Position numbers and translations under genes: made by a program. Positions 43,819 to 56,052 of a stretch of DNA of 64,000 nucleotides are shown one piece after another (position 1 is the first letter of the stretch; each line of letters begins with the position of its first letter). The notes under the pieces were generated by a model. The model was given only the letters and a program-made list of their open reading frames with translations. It was not told the origin of the DNA and searched no databases. The DNA comes from Sphingomonas daechungensis. Lineage in GTDB: Bacteria > Pseudomonadota > Alphaproteobacteria > Sphingomonadales > Sphingomonadaceae. Location of the stretch: NCBI RefSeq assembly GCF_014489495.1, contig NZ_CP060780.1:1747001-1811000 (forward strand). The letters are read 5' to 3'.

Positions 43819-44880
43819 TATGGGCTGCGGTCCAGGCACGATTCGGGCCGTGGACCGTGCATCCCGCGGACCGTTTTCGATGCGACCGATGCGGAAGACC
43901 GCTTCGCCCGCTGCCTCGAGCCGCGATGCAACGGCGTCTGCCTGACCGGCGCTCACAACGGCAATCATGCCAATGCCGCAGTTGAACGTCCGCACCATCT
44001 CCTGGGGTTCGATGCTTCCCCATCCTGAAGCAGCCGGAATAGCGACGGCAGCTCCCAAGAGCCGGCATCGACGTAAGCGTGGGCATTTGACGGAAGGACT
44101 CTCGGGGTGTTCTCAAGCAGTCCGCCACCGGTGATGTGAGCTAACCCGTTGACCAGCCCTTCCTGCACCAGGGGCAGCAGCGACCTCACGTAGATGCGGG
44201 TTGGCTCGAGCAGCTGGTCTGCCAGCGTGCTGCCACCGGCAGATGGGTACGTCTCGGCGATGTTCCATCCGCGATCGGAAATGATCCGCCGAACCAGCGA
44301 GAAGCCGTTGCTGTGGACGCCGGAGCTGGCGAGGCCGAGAATGACGTCACCCGGACCGATGTTGGCTCCCGTCAGCACCTTGTCGCGGTTCACCGCGCCA
44401 ACGCAGAAACCTGCGAGGTCGTAGTCTCCCTCGGAGTACATGCCCGGCATTTCGGCGGTCTCGCCGCCAATCAGCGCGCAGCCGGCCTGCCTGCAGCCTT
44501 CTGCGATCGAGGCTACAACCTCGGCGGCGACGGCCGGGTCGAGCTTTCCGGTCGCGTAATAGTCGAGGAAGAAGAGCGGCTCTGCGCCCTGCACGATCAG
44601 GTCGTTGGCGCACATTGCGACGAGGTCGATGCCCACACCGTCATGCTTGCCCGCCTCGATCGCCAGCTTGAGCTTTGTCCCGACGCCGTCGTTGGCGGCG
44701 ACTAGCAGAGGATCGCTGTAGCCCGCAGCCTTGAGGTCGAAGAACCCACCGAATCCGCCAGCTCCGCGTCGGCTCCTGGACGAGCCGTCGAACGGGCCAG
44801 CGGCCGATCGTTTTGACGAGCGCATTTCCGGCGTCGATGGACACTCCGGCGTCGGCATAGGTGAGCGGCTTTTGAGACAT
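43811..44880 (-). CDS. purM: Phosphoribosylformylglycinamidine cyclo-ligase (four frameshifts)
   Basis: About 357 residues after repair, starting [20 protein letters not shown] at 44880. It closes the imidazole ring to give [45 protein letters not shown] and [18 protein letters not shown] are diagnostic. Bases are missing at about 44805, 44763, 44020 and 43856; the final repaired frame ends WTAAHNA with stop 43811-43813. It is divergent from the DUF2066 gene. Confidence 0.92.
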
Positions 44881-44943
44881 CAGCCGCCGCCTAGCCACAA
44901 GCCGCTTGGATTTCCACGCCGTTATCGTCAAAAGGCACCGCGA

Positions 44944-46236
44944 ATGTTCCGCCGCCGCTTCGTTGCCCTCCTGATCTCGCTGTGCGCTCTCGTCGGGATT
45001 TCCGGCGTGCTCTACGCGCAGATGGAAAGTGGCGACCGCGGAATCCCTCCAGTCGACAGTTCGGGAACGCTCGAAATCACCGGAGTTCACGTCGACGTTT
45101 CGGGCAAGGACGGCCAGTCCGCGCGGTACGAGGGTTGGCGGGTCGCCCAGCGGCAGGGCTTCAAGGCGTTTTGGGCTAAAACTCACAACCGCCCGATTTC
45201 CGAGGCTCCAACGGTACCCGACTCGACGCTGGACGACCTTGTCAGCTCGATCGTTGTGGAGCGAGAGCAGATCGGGCCCAATCGCTACATCGCCGATTTA
45301 GGCATTCAGTTCGACCGGGCGCGATCCGCGGAATTGTTGGGCGTAGGTGGGGACGTTCGCCGATCCGTGCCGATGCTGCTGATCCCGGTGCTCGTGACCG
45401 GGGCACCGCGACGACGGTCGAGCTTCGCAATCCGTGGCAGCGCGCCTGGGCCGAGTTCAGAACGGCTCAGAGCCCGATCGACTATGTCCGCGTGAGCGGG
45501 CAGGGCATCGACCCGCTGCTGGTCAATGCCGCCCAAGTCGATCGTCCCGGCCGGGCTGGTGGCGCAACTTGATCGATCTCTATGGGCGGCCGACATTCTC
45601 GTTGCCCAAGTTCAGATTCAGCGCGCCTACCCGGTGGTCCGGCCTTCGCTCGTTTCACGGGCTATCACGGCCCCGACAAGCAGCCGGTGGTGACTTTCAC
45701 GATTACTGCACCGGCTGGCGCAGGCACGCTGCAGATCATGCGGGCAGGCGTTCAGCGAATGGACGGTTTGTTCGCCGATGCGCTGGCCAGCGGCAGGCTG
45801 GTCCGCGACCGCACCCTCGACATTCCCGAGCCCCCGCCGCCGCCGGTCGTGGAGGAAGCGCCGGTTCAGCAGGCACAGCCGTGGGCGTATCAGATCCAGA
45901 TCGTTTCGCCTGATGTGAACATCTACAATTTCGCGATGGCCCACCTGCGCACGTCGCCGGGCGTCGACCAGGTCGTGCCGGTCAGCATCAACCCCGGCGG
46001 TGTCAGCTACGTGAACGTAACCTACCGTGGCGGAAACATTGCAAACTTGCGGACCTCGCTCGGATCGCGCGGTTGGAACGTCGAGCAGAACGGTTTCGTG
46101 TTGAGGATGTCGACGGGGTCTGCCGGGCCTCCGCCGCTCCCCCACCGGTGCCGCCCAAGCCGCAGCCGGCCCGCCGCAGCCGCAGCCCGCCACTCCACCC
46201 GCTCCCCAGGGTCAGGCGCCGAGAGGCAACGAATGA
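44944..46236 (+). CDS. DUF2066-domain exported protein (about six frameshifts)
   Basis: About 432 residues after repair. A signal peptide or anchor (FVALLISLCALVGISGVLYA) is followed by the DUF2066 region (ITGVHVDVSGKDGQSARYEG, GWRVAQRQGFKAFW). The tail is very Pro-rich (PPPVPPKPQPAGPPQPQP). Function is unknown. Missing bases lie at about 45405, 45555, 45584, 45635, 46130 and 46165, the densest cluster in the window. Its stop overlaps the hdaA ATG (ATGA). The purM/DUF2066/hdaA order is common in alphaproteobacteria. Confidence 0.78.
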
Positions 46237-46854
46237 AAAGGGGGCGGACCAGATCGCGCTTCCGCTCGACTGGCCGCAGACGGAAGGTGAAACCCGGTTC
46301 ATCGTCTCTGACGCCAACCGCGAGGCGTTCGAACATTTCCGCAAATGGAGCATGTGGCCGGTGAAGGCGACCGTCCTGACCGGGCCGCGCCGTTCGGGTC
46401 GCACCCTGCTGGCGAGAACCTTCGCCGAACGGGTTCACGGCCGCGTGATCGACCAGGCCGACAGCCACGATGAGGAAGAGGTCTTTCACGCCTGGAACGA
46501 TGCGCAGGACACAGGCCATCCGGTGATCCTGGTCGCGAATTCGGCGCCGCCCGCATGGTCGCCGGCGCTGCCGGACTTGCGGACTCGACTTGCGATCACG
46601 CCTGTGGCGACGATCAACCAGCCGGACGACAAGCTGTTCGAAGCGCTGATCCAGCTTTTGTTCGCCGACCGGGGCTTCACGTGCCGCTGGAGGCACTTCG
46701 TTTCATGACCGAGCGGTTGAATCGCGAATATTGGACGGCGGAGAGGGCTGTCGAGGAAGTCGATCGCTACGCGATTGCGGAGCGGGCGCGAGTCACCATG
46801 CCAACCATCCGCCGGGCGTTGTCACAGGCGAGGATGATCGGCGACGCCGCCTAG
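46233..46854 (+). CDS. hdaA: HdaA, DnaA-related replication regulator (two frameshifts)
   Basis: About 207 residues after repair. The N-terminus has the sliding-clamp-binding motif QIALPL. The AAA+ domain follows, with a P-loop-like TGPRRSGRTLLAR in which Arg replaces the usual Walker A Lys, and a sensor/arginine-finger C-terminus ending in MPTIRRALSQARM. With the clamp, HdaA promotes hydrolysis of DnaA-ATP and prevents re-initiation. One G is missing at about 46241-46245 and one base at about 46675. Confidence 0.88.
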
Positions 46855-47135
46855 ACGCAGTCGAGCCGCTCGATCTTGTTGTTGGCGTCGAGATGGACCG
46901 TCAGCCGGTCTTCCCGGAAGTCCATTGTCAGCATCGACCCCTTTGGTGCCCAGCGAAGCACCTTCGCTCCCGACTCGCGGACAAGCTCTGCCGCGGTGTC
47001 CGATGTCGCGTCGCGGCCGACGAACGCGCCCAACTTGTCAGTACTGCACTTTCCCGAACTCGGCGCGGCATCATTGGCGTTCGCGGTGGCACAGGCGCCG
47101 AGCGCCAAAGCGACCAGGACGATTGCGCTACGCAT
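46851..47135 (-). CDS. I78-family peptidase-inhibitor-like lipoprotein
   Basis: A 94-residue protein; ATG 47135 or the ATG one codon earlier at 47138. The lipobox is in [17 protein letters not shown]. The mature part shows the I78 inhibitor pattern: LGAFVGRDATSDTAAEL and VLRWAPKGSMLTMDFREDRL. Such proteins may inhibit serine peptidases in the periplasm. It overlaps the end of rnd by up to eleven bases and converges on hdaA with a 4-base overlap. Confidence 0.82.
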   Translation of the reverse strand: MRSAIVLVALALGACATANANDAAPSSGKCSTDKLGAFVGRDATSDTAAELVRESGAKVLRWAPKGSMLTMDFREDRLTVHLDANNKIERLDCV

Positions 47136-48308
47136 CAACGGACTCCTTCTCCAGCCTGCTCATCTTTAGCTTGCCGTGCTCGATGGCGAAAGCGAGCCGG
47201 CCCTCGACAAGGTCAAGCGCATCCCTGCCGAATTCTTCGAAACGCCAACCATCGAGGATGTTCAGGCCAGACCGCACGCCCGCGGCCAAAGCTTCGAGAT
47301 CGTCCGACCGCGCAATCAGCCGAGGGGCGACACCGGCTTCCTTGGAACGGATCTTGAGAAGGAGCTTGAGAAGATCGCTGACGAGCGCGGCGTCCTTGGT
47401 CAGACCCGGGCGGCGGGGTTCGCGATCCGGCAATTCGTCCTGCTCCAGCGGCCTGGAAGTTTCCAGCGCCCCATCAGGCGGGCACCGATGTCGTTTGTTC
47501 TCCACCCGGCGGAGAGGCCACGAACCCTGCCAAGATCGTCCTGTGTCTTGGGGGGGTGAGCGGCAAGCTCGCCCAGGGTGTCATCCTTGACGATCCGTCC
47601 GCGCGGGATGTTCTTGGTCCGCGCTTCGACCTCTCGCCATCCGGCAAGGGCCTTGAGGCGGCCGAGAACCGCGGGATTGCGGCTGGGCAGCTTCAGCCGC
47701 TTCCAGGCATCCTCGGGCTCGAAGGCGAAGCTGGAAGGGTTCGCGAGCCGCTCCATTTCCTCGTCGAGCCACCCACCGCGCCCGGTTTTCTTCAAACGGT
47801 TGAGGAGTTTGGGGAAAACGGTCGCGAGATGCGTGACGTCGGCGATGGCGTAATCGATCTGCCTCTTGTCGAGCGGCCGCCGACTCCAGTCCGTGAATCG
47901 GGCGCCCTTGTCGATGCTGTGGCCAAGCATCGATTCAATCAGGTTCGAATAGCCGACCTGCTCTCCATGCCCGAGCGCCATCGCCGCGATCTGCGTGTCA
48001 AACAGCGGCACGGGCGTCTTGTCGGTCAGATTGTAGATGATTTCCAGGTCTTGGCCGCCGGCGTGAAAGACCTTCAAGACGTCGTGATTGTCGACCAGCA
48101 GCGACAGCAGTGGGCCCAAGTCGATATCGGCCTTCGGATCGATCGCCGCCGCTTCCTCAGGGCTTGCGATCTGGATCAGGCAAAGATCCGGCCAATAGGT
48201 ATTCTCGCGCATGAACTCGGTGTCCACGGCGACGAAAGGATGCTTGGCGAGGCGGTCTACAAGGGTAGCCAAGTCCTCGGACTTGGTAATCAGTGGGTGT
48301 ATGTGCAT
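47128..48308 (-). CDS. rnd: Ribonuclease D (one frameshift)
   Basis: About 393 residues after repair. The DEDD exonuclease motifs are visible: [16 protein letters not shown] (Exo I), [13 protein letters not shown] (Exo II) and YAIADVTHL (Exo III). The HRDC domain follows ([20 protein letters not shown]). It trims 3' ends of tRNAs and other small RNAs. A base is missing at about 47470, within the second HRDC-like part. It is divergent from aspS. Confidence 0.93.
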
Positions 48309-48407
48309 GAGTCTCAGGCGGCCTTAGCGACCTGCCGTCGGGTTGACAAAAGGCTTTGCGCCAGTGAGTGCCGCCCCGAATTTCCGAACATCGCTATCGA
48401 CAGGCAA

Positions 48408-50182
48408 ATGCACCCTTATCGCACTCATAATTGCGGCCAGCTCCGCGCTTCCGACGTAGGCTCGTCCGTCCGCATCTCCGGCTGGATTCATCGCAAGCGG
48501 GATCACGGGGCGTCCTGTTCATCGATCTCCGCGATCATTTCGGTATCACGCAGGTCGTTGCTGCCGCGGGAAGCCCGATGCTGGAGCAGCTCGATGCACT
48601 GCGGGCCGAATCGGTCGTGTCGATCACCGGCGACGTCGTCGCTCGCGGCGCCGAGGTCGTGAACAAGAAGCTGCCGACCGGCGAAATCGAGGTCGTCGCT
48701 CGGGAAGTCGTGGTTCAGTCTGCCGCGGCCGAGTTGCCGATGCCGGTTGCCGGAGAGCAGGACTATCCTGAGGATATCCGCCTCAAGTACCGCTATCTCG
48801 ACCTTCGCCGTGAGCAGGTTCACGCGAACATCATGCTCCGCTCGGCAGTGATCAGCTCGATCCGCCGTCGCATGATCGACCAGGGCTTCACCGAGTTCCA
48901 GACGCCGATCCTGACCGCCAGCTCGCCGGAAGGTGCTCGCGACTATCTCGTCCCGAGCCGCGTCCATCCGGGCAAGTTCTACGCGCTCCCGCAAGCGCCG
49001 CAGATGTTCAAACAGCTGATCATGGTCGCGGGCTTCGACCGCTATTTCCAGATCGCGCCCTGCTTCCGCGACGAGGACGCCCGCGCTGACCGTTCCCCGG
49101 GCGAGTTCTATCAGCTCGATTTCGAGATGAGCTTCGTCACTCAGGACGACGTGTTCAATGCGATCGAGCCGGTGCTGTCGGGCGTATTCGAGGAATTCGC
49201 CGACGGTCGCTCGGTCACTCCGGCGGGCGAATATGTTCGCATCCCGTATAAGGAAGCGCTGCTAAAGTACGGAAGCGACAAGCCGGACCTTCGTAATCCG
49301 CTGCTGATCACTGACGTTTCGGATCACTTCAAGGGCTCCGGCTTCGGCCTGTTCGCTGGCCTCGTCGAAAAGGGTGCCGTCGTGCGTGCAGTTGCCGCGC
49401 CGGGCACCGCAGAAAAGAGCCGCAAGTTCTTCGACGACATGAACGAATGGGCTCGCAGCGAAGGCTACGCCGGTCTCGGCTACGCAACCCGCAAGGGCGG
49501 TGAGTGGGGTGGCCCGATCGCCAAGAACCACGGCGAAGAGGGCATGAACCGCATCGCCGAAGCCATGGCTCTTGGCCCGGACGACGGCATCTTCTTTGCC
49601 GCCGGCAAGGAAGCGGAAGCGGCCAAGCTTGCGGGTGCAGCTCGTACGCGCGTCGGCGAGCAGCTCGACCTGATCGAGAAGGATTCGTTCCGCTTCTGCT
49701 GGATCGTCGACTTTCCGATGTTCGAGTACAATGACGAGCAGAAGAAAATCGACTTCTCGCATAACCCATTCTCGATGCCGCAGGGCGAGATGGAGGCGCT
49801 GGAGACCAAGGATCCGCTCGATATTCTCGCCTGGCAGTACGACATCGTCTGCAATGGGGTGGAGCTGAGCTCAGGCGCGATCCGGAACCACCGTCCGGAC
49901 ATCATGTACAAGGCGTTCGAAATCGCCGGCTATTCCAAGGACGAGGTCGACACGAACTTTGCGGGCATGATCAACGCCTTCAAGTTCGGCGCACCGCCGC
50001 ACGGCGGTTCGGCCCCGGGCATTGACCGCATTGTCATGCTGCTGGCCGACGAGCCGAACATTCGCGAGGTCATCCTCTTCCCGATGAATCAGAAAGCGGA
50101 AGATCTGATGATGAACGCTCCTGCGACAGTCATGCCGAAGCAGCTCAAGGAACTTCACATCAGGGTCGTCGAGCACAATTGA
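48408..50182 (+). CDS. aspS: Aspartyl-tRNA synthetase (5' frameshift)
   Basis: About 591 residues after repair, a class II synthetase of the long bacterial type with a GAD insertion. It starts [18 protein letters not shown] at 48408. Motif 2 is [19 protein letters not shown] and motif 3 is [20 protein letters not shown]. One G is missing at about 48507-48510 ([14 protein letters not shown] restored), leaving the first 33 codons out of frame. Confidence 0.95.
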
Positions 50183-50197
50183 CGGGCCTTTCTCGAT

Positions 50198-50218
50198 GCT
50201 TCGTGATTGTCACGAGGC
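50198..50218 (+). terminator. Dyad downstream of aspS
   Basis: GCTTCGTGA-TTG-TCACGAGGC forms a 9-bp stem (with one G-T pair) 16 bases after the aspS stop. There is no T-tract, so Rho-independent termination is doubtful; it could protect the 3' end or mark a regulator site for the efflux operon beginning at 50291. Confidence 0.35.
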
Positions 50219-50290
50219 TTCCACAAAAGCACGGTACGCGTCGACGAAATGCAATTGAGGGCAACAACCTAGCTGCCTAGACCGCAACCC

Positions 50291-51479
50291 GTGCACGCGA
50301 TTCGTAAGCGTATCCTGCTGGCTGTGCCGGTTGCCTTCGCCCTTCTGGCCGGCTGTTCGCAATCCGATGCCCAGAACCAGCAAAAGGGCCGACGCAAGTC
50401 GGCTTCGTGGTAGTGCAGCGGACGGCGGTGCCGCTGCAGAGCCAGCTTGGTGGACGCACCGTGGCCTTTGAGAGCTCCGAAGTTCGTCCCCAGGTCAACG
50501 GCGTCATCCGTCGCCGCTACTTCACCGAGGGCTCTTACGTTCGTCAGGGCCAGCCGCTCTACCAAATCGATCCGAGCCTCTATCGCGCGGCCGTCAACCA
50601 GGCGCAGGCGAATGTTGCAGCCGCCCGCGCTACTCTCGACGCCGCCCAGGTGCGAGCGAACCGGTACAAGCCTCTTGCCGAGATGGAGGCCATCTCGAAG
50701 CAGGACTATACCGATGCAGCGGCTCAGGCTCGCCAGGCGCGAGCTTCGGTCGCACAGAACAGCGCCGCGCTGGACACCGCCCGCATCAACTTGCGCTACA
50801 CCAGCATCCCGGCGCCGATCAGCGGTCGCATCGGACGCTCCCTTTCAACTGTCGGCGCGTTGGTGACGGCCAACCAGGCCGACCCATTAGCGGTCATCCA
50901 GCGCCTCGACCCGATGTACGTCGATATCCAGCAGTCGAGCGCCGATCTGACCAAGCTCAAGCGGGCGCTGTCCTCCGGCGGAGTTGCTCCGGGTAGCACA
51001 CAGGTCCGCCTGAAACTCGAGGACGGTACCGACTACGGCTACACCGGCACCGTTGAATTCTCCGAAGTCATGGTGAACGAAAGCACGGGCACCGTGACCC
51101 TTCGGGCGCGTTTTCCCAATCCGCAGGGTGTCCTGCTACCGGGATGTTCGTCCAGGCGCTCTTCACACAAGCGGTGGATCCCAGCGTCTTCCTCGTGCCG
51201 CAGGCAGCGCTTCAGCGGGACATCGGTGGCGACGCCTTCGTCTTCATCGTCGGCGCCGGCAACAAGGCGGAACGCCGCAAGGTCACGGCCGAGAGAACCT
51301 TCGGCGAGAACTGGGTCGTGTCGTCGGGTCTCAATCCGGGCGACAAGATCATCACCCAGGGCACGGCAAATCTGCGGTCTGGCGCTGCGCTGAAGCCGGT
51401 CCCGGCCGATACGAAGCAAAAGATCGATCCCGGGAAGCCGGGCGCAGGGGCGAACGGTCAAGGCCGGCGAGGCGGATAG
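50291..51479 (+). CDS. RND efflux periplasmic adaptor (two frameshifts)
   Basis: About 396 residues after repair, start GTG 50291. A lipoprotein signal with lipobox Cys (FALLAGCSQSDAQ) is followed by the barrel-sandwich hybrid (VRPQVNGVIRRRYFTEGSYV, YTSIPAPISGRIGRSLSTVG) and coiled-coil hairpin (NQAQANVAAARATLDAAQVR). Bases are missing at about 50385 and 51142. It belongs to the MexA/AcrA family and starts a complete tripartite operon. No regulator gene is adjacent. Confidence 0.92.
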
Positions 51480-51482
51480 CCT

Positions 51483-54400
51483 TTGTCGCGCATCTTCATC
51501 GATCGTCCGATCTTCGCGTGGGTCCTCGCGATCGTGGTCACGCTTGCGGGGGTCGCGTCGATTTTCGGCCTGCCGATCCAGCAGTACCCGGACATCGCTC
51601 CGCCGCAGGTCAACATCCGTGCGAGCTATCCTGGTGCGTCGGCGGAGACGATCGAGAACAGCGTCACCCAGATCATCGAGCAACAGCTAACCGGCATTGA
51701 CGGGCTACTTTATTTCACGTCGACATCCAGCTCGCGCGGGCAGGTCAACATCTCGGTGGTCTTCGAGAAGGGCACCAATCCCGACACAGCGCAGGTCCAG
51801 GTTCAGAACCAGGTCCAGCAAGCTATCTCGCGGCTTTCGGCACAGGTTCAGCAGCAGGGTGTCAGGGTCACCAAGTCGAACCCCGACTTCCTGCTGATCG
51901 TCGCGCTATATGACGAGACCGACCAGCGCACGAACATGGACGTGTCGGACTATCTCTCGTCCTATTTGCAGGATCCGCTCTCGCGTATTCCAGGCGTCGG
52001 CGACGTGAACGTGTTTGGCGCGCCTCACGCGATGCGCATCTGGCTCAATCCCCAGCGCCTGGCGGCGTTCTCGCTCATGCCGGGTGACGTGGTCTCGGCG
52101 ATCCAGGCGCAGAACACCGAAGTGGCCGCCGGCGAGGTTGGCGGGCTGCCATCTCCTCAAGAACAGATGCTCAACGCCACAGTGACGGCGCAGTCGAAGT
52201 TACAGACCGTCGAGCAGTTCCAGGACATCATCCTCAAGACCGACCCGAGCGGGGCGACCGTTCGCCTCGGCGACGTGGCGCGGATCGAACTTGGCGCTGA
52301 GAATTACGCGGCAGTAGTCCGCGTGAATCGCCATCCGGGTGCGGGCATCGCAATCTCCCTGGCTCCCGGCGCCGACGCGCTCGAAACGGCCGACCTCGTC
52401 AAGGCACGCGTCGAACAGCTTTCCGAGAATTTCCCTGAGGGCCTCAAGCTCGCCTACGCCAACGACACGACCAACTTCATCAAGCTGTCGGTCGACGAAG
52501 TCGTGAAGACGCTGATTGAGGCGATCATCCTCGTCATCCTCGTCATCTTCATCTTCCTGCAGAACTGGCGCGCTCTCCTGGTGCCCGCGATCGCCATTCC
52601 GGTGGTGCTCATGGGTACGTTCGCCGTCTTTTACATGACAGGCTTCACGATCAACACGATGACGTTGTTCGGGCTGACGTTGGCGGTCGGCCTGCTCGTC
52701 GACGACGCTATCGTGGTGGTCGAGAACGTCGAGAGACTTCTGGACGAAAATCCGGGTATGACGCCGCGCGAAGCGACCATCGAGTCCATGAAGGAAATCC
52801 AGGTTGCACTGATTGCGATCGCGATGGTCCTGTCCGCCGTGTTCCTCCCTATGGCGTTCTTCGGCGGGTCGACCGGCGTTATCTACCAGCAATTCTCGCT
52901 GACCATCATCTCCGCAATGGTCCTGTCAGTGCTGGTGGCTTTGATCTTCAGTCCGGCGCTGACGTCAACGTTGCTCCGACAACGTTCCGAGGAGGAGGGC
53001 GAAGGACCGAGCTGGCTCGACCGCGCATTCCCGCAAGTCGGTTCGTTTCTAACCTCCGCGCGGAACGGCTTCAACACCCGCTTCGATCGGATGGTCGTCA
53101 GCTATCGCGGCGCAATTGTGCGGGTGATCGATCGCAAGTGGCTGTTCCTCGCGATCTACGGCGTGATCGTGGCTCTCCTGATCGTCATGTTTTACCGCTT
53201 GCCGACAGGTTTCCTCCCCAATGAGGACCAGGGCGCCGCCAGTCTTCAGGTTCGCCTGCCACCAGGCGCAACCCAAAACCGGACGCTAGAGGTTCTCCGT
53301 GGCGTGGAGGACTATCTGTACGGCCATGAGGCCAAGAACATGCAGACCCTGTTCACCGTGGCCGGAGGCGGCGGCGGTGGTGGTGCGGTCGGACAGAATA
53401 CGGGCCAGGGCTTCCTCAACCTCGCACCCTGGGACGAGCGCCACGGCAAGGAAAATACCGCCGATGCGGTCGTCGAGCGCGCGCAAGGTGCATTTCGCGG
53501 ATTCCGCGATGCTCAGGTTTTCGCTTTGGTTCCCGGCGCGATCCGTGGCCTCGGACAGTCCAGCGGCTTCACGATGGAGCTCCAGAACCGGAGCGGCATG
53601 AGCCGCGAGCAGTTCCTTGCCGCTCGCGACCGGCTCCTTCAGGAAGCCAATTCCAATCCCAAGCTGGCGTCGGTCAGGCTCAGCGACCTTCCTGACGTCG
53701 CGACCTACAAGATCGACGTCGATCAGCAGAAGCTGACGGCCCTCGGGCTCAATCAGACGGACATCAACAATACGTTGTCGACGGCCTGGGGTGGTCGGTA
53801 CGTCAACGACTTCATCGACAAGGGCCGCGTGAAGCGCGTCTACGTTCAGGGCGACGCTTCATACCGGTCGGACCCGTCGAGCCTTGGGCAGTGGTACATT
53901 CGCTCGAATAGCGGCGAGATGGCGCCATTCTCATCGTTCGCCGCCGCGGGTGGGATACGGCGCCGAGCAGCTTGACGCGCTTTCAAGGCGTTCCCGCAGC
54001 GGAATTCCAGGGACAGCCAGCGCCGGGCGTCAGTTCGGGCGAGGCGATGGACGAGATGGAGCGTCTGGCCGACGCGATACCAGGCACCAGCGTGGCCTGG
54101 TCCGGCCAGTCCTATCAAGAGCGGCTGTCGTCGGGGCAGGCACCCTTGCTTTATGCCGTGTCGCTGCTGGTGGTCTTCCTGTGCCTCGCCGCGCTTTACG
54201 AAAGCTGGTCGATTCCCCTGGCGGTCCTGCTCGTCATTCCCCTGGGCCTGGTTGGGGCGATCTTCGCGGTGACGCTTCGGGGATTGGAGAACGACGTTTA
54301 CCTGCAGATTGGATTGCTCACGACGATGGGCCTGGCGGCGAAGAACGCGATCCTGATGATCGAGTTCGCCGAGCAGGGCGAAAAAAAGGGCATGCGGGTC

Positions 54401-54679
54401 ATCGACGCCGCGCTCGAGGCAGCACGAATCCGCCTTCGCCCGATCCTGATGACGAGCTTCTCCTTCATCTTCGGAGTCATGCCCTTGGCCTTGTCGACCG
54501 GCGCCGGCGCGAACAGCCGCATTGCGATCGGGACGTCGGTGATCGGCGGAATGCTGACGGCAACCATCCTCGCCATCTTCTACATCCCGCTCTTCTTCGT
54601 GCTGGTGCGGCGCGGAGTGCGTGATGGGCTTGCGGCCGTCCGCGAGCGGATGAGCCATCGGAAGGATTCACTGGCTTGA
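51483..54679 (+). CDS. RND efflux inner-membrane pump, HAE1 family (one frameshift)
   Basis: About 1065 residues after repair, start TTG 51483. It is a proton-driven multidrug exporter of the AcrB/MexB type: [20 protein letters not shown] at the start, and the proton-relay Asp pair in [20 protein letters not shown]. The second half carries [20 protein letters not shown] base is missing at about 53950, splitting the protein about four-fifths of the way along. It is linked by a TTGA overlap to the outer-membrane factor. Substrates cannot be told from sequence. Confidence 0.94.
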
Positions 54680-56052
54680 GGAAAGTCGCCGGCCTGATGG
54701 CGCTTCTGGCGACCGGGTGCGCGTCGATGCAGCCCGCGTATGTGCGACCGGATTCGGCGATTCCCGCATCCTGGCCGCAAGGGGACGCTTATCTTCGGCA
54801 GACGGAAGCAGAGCTGCCGGCGGTTACATATCGCGATATCTTCACGGATCCGCGGTTGCAGACCTTGATCGGCCAGGCCCTAGTGAACAATCGCGACCTG
54901 TTGATCGCGGCCGCCAATATCGCGACGGCTCGCGAGCAGGTTCGCATCCAGCGGGCACAGCAACTGCCTCAGGTCGATGCCAGTGCTGGAGCAAGCGGCA
55001 CCGGCGACAGCAACGATGTTTCGACCCGATTCGACGTTGGCGTCGGCATTTCCGGGTTCGAGCTCGACCTTTTCGGACGGCTCAGATCGCTGACGGATGT
55101 CCAGCGCAATCGCTATTTCGCAACCGAGTCCGCGGCTCGGGCAACGCGCCTTTCGCTGGTGTCCGACATCGCCAGCGCCTGGCTAACCTATTCGGCGGAC
55201 GCGAGCCTTCTGAAGATCGCCGAAGACACTGTCGCCAGCGCAGAGAAGAGCGTTCGACTGACTCGAGCACGGCTGGAAGGCGGTATCGCTCCGCGGACAG
55301 ACCTTCGGCAGGCACAGCAGATCCTCGAGGCGGCGAAGGCAGACGCTGCGGACCAGCGGACTGCGCTTGCCCAAGACGTAAACCTGCTTCGCCTGCTAGT
55401 CGGCGCGGAGATCGACCCTTCGCTGCTTCCGGCCTCGATCGATCAGGTTGCGCCGACCGTGAAGGAACTCCCGGCAGGACTGGATTCGACGATCCTCCTG
55501 CGGCGTCCCGATGTCGTCGAGGCGGAGTACCAGCTTCGTGCGGCCAATGCGCAAATCGGCGCTGCACGGGCAGCTCTATTTCCGCGAATCACTCTGACCG
55601 GACTCCTCGGGTTCGCGAGCACGTCGATCGCGGGCCTCTTCAGTGGTGGCGCTTTTCAGTGGAGCCCTGCCGGAAATGCGACCTATTCCATTTTCCAGGG
55701 CGGTGCGGGGAGGGCAAACGTCCGACTGACCGAAGCGCAGAAAGCCGCCGCTGTCGCGACCTACCAGCAGACGATTCAGCGAGCGTTCCGGGAGGTTTCG
55801 GATGCGCTAGCCCGCCGCGGCACTATCGATGAACAGTTGCGGGCTCGCCAGGCTCAGCGCGAAGCCGCTGCAGACACCTACCTGCTCACCGAAGCTCGAT
55901 ATCGGAACGGGATCGATAGCTTCCTCAACAGCCTCGATGCGCAGCGTTCGTTCTATTCGGCGCAGCGCACGCTCGTGCTTAGCCGCCTGGAAGCCACCAG
56001 CAATCTTGTGGAGCTTTATCGCTCGCTGGGCGGGGATTCGTCACTTGGATGA
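54676..56052 (+). CDS. RND outer-membrane factor, NodT/OprM family
   Basis: An intact 458-residue lipoprotein, start TTG 54676. The lipobox is in [17 protein letters not shown]. Conserved blocks are [59 protein letters not shown] and [20 protein letters not shown]. It forms the exit duct of the efflux system. It converges on the M16 peptidase with a 12-base overlap. Confidence 0.94.
   Translation: MRKVAGLMALLATGCASMQPAYVRPDSAIPASWPQGDAYLRQTEAELPAVTYRDIFTDPRLQTLIGQALVNNRDLLIAAANIATAREQVRIQRAQQLPQVDASAGASGTGDSNDVSTRFDVGVGISGFELDLFGRLRSLTDVQRNRYFATESAARATRLSLVSDIASAWLTYSADASLLKIAEDTVASAEKSVRLTRARLEGGIAPRTDLRQAQQILEAAKADAADQRTALAQDVNLLRLLVGAEIDPSLLPASIDQVAPTVKELPAGLDSTILLRRPDVVEAEYQLRAANAQIGAARAALFPRITLTGLLGFASTSIAGLFSGGAFQWSPAGNATYSIFQGGAGRANVRLTEAQKAAAVATYQQTIQRAFREVSDALARRGTIDEQLRARQAQREAAADTYLLTEARYRNGIDSFLNSLDAQRSFYSAQRTLVLSRLEATSNLVELYRSLGGDSSLG

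Noticed and set aside
43429..44058. PurM-PurN fusion
   Set aside because: The in-frame join is created by a missing base near 43856; the repaired purM ends at 43811 in another frame and purN has its own ATG.
48343..48371. Promoter with TTGACA upstream of aspS
   Set aside because: The -35 match is perfect, but no acceptable -10 element lies 16-18 bases downstream.
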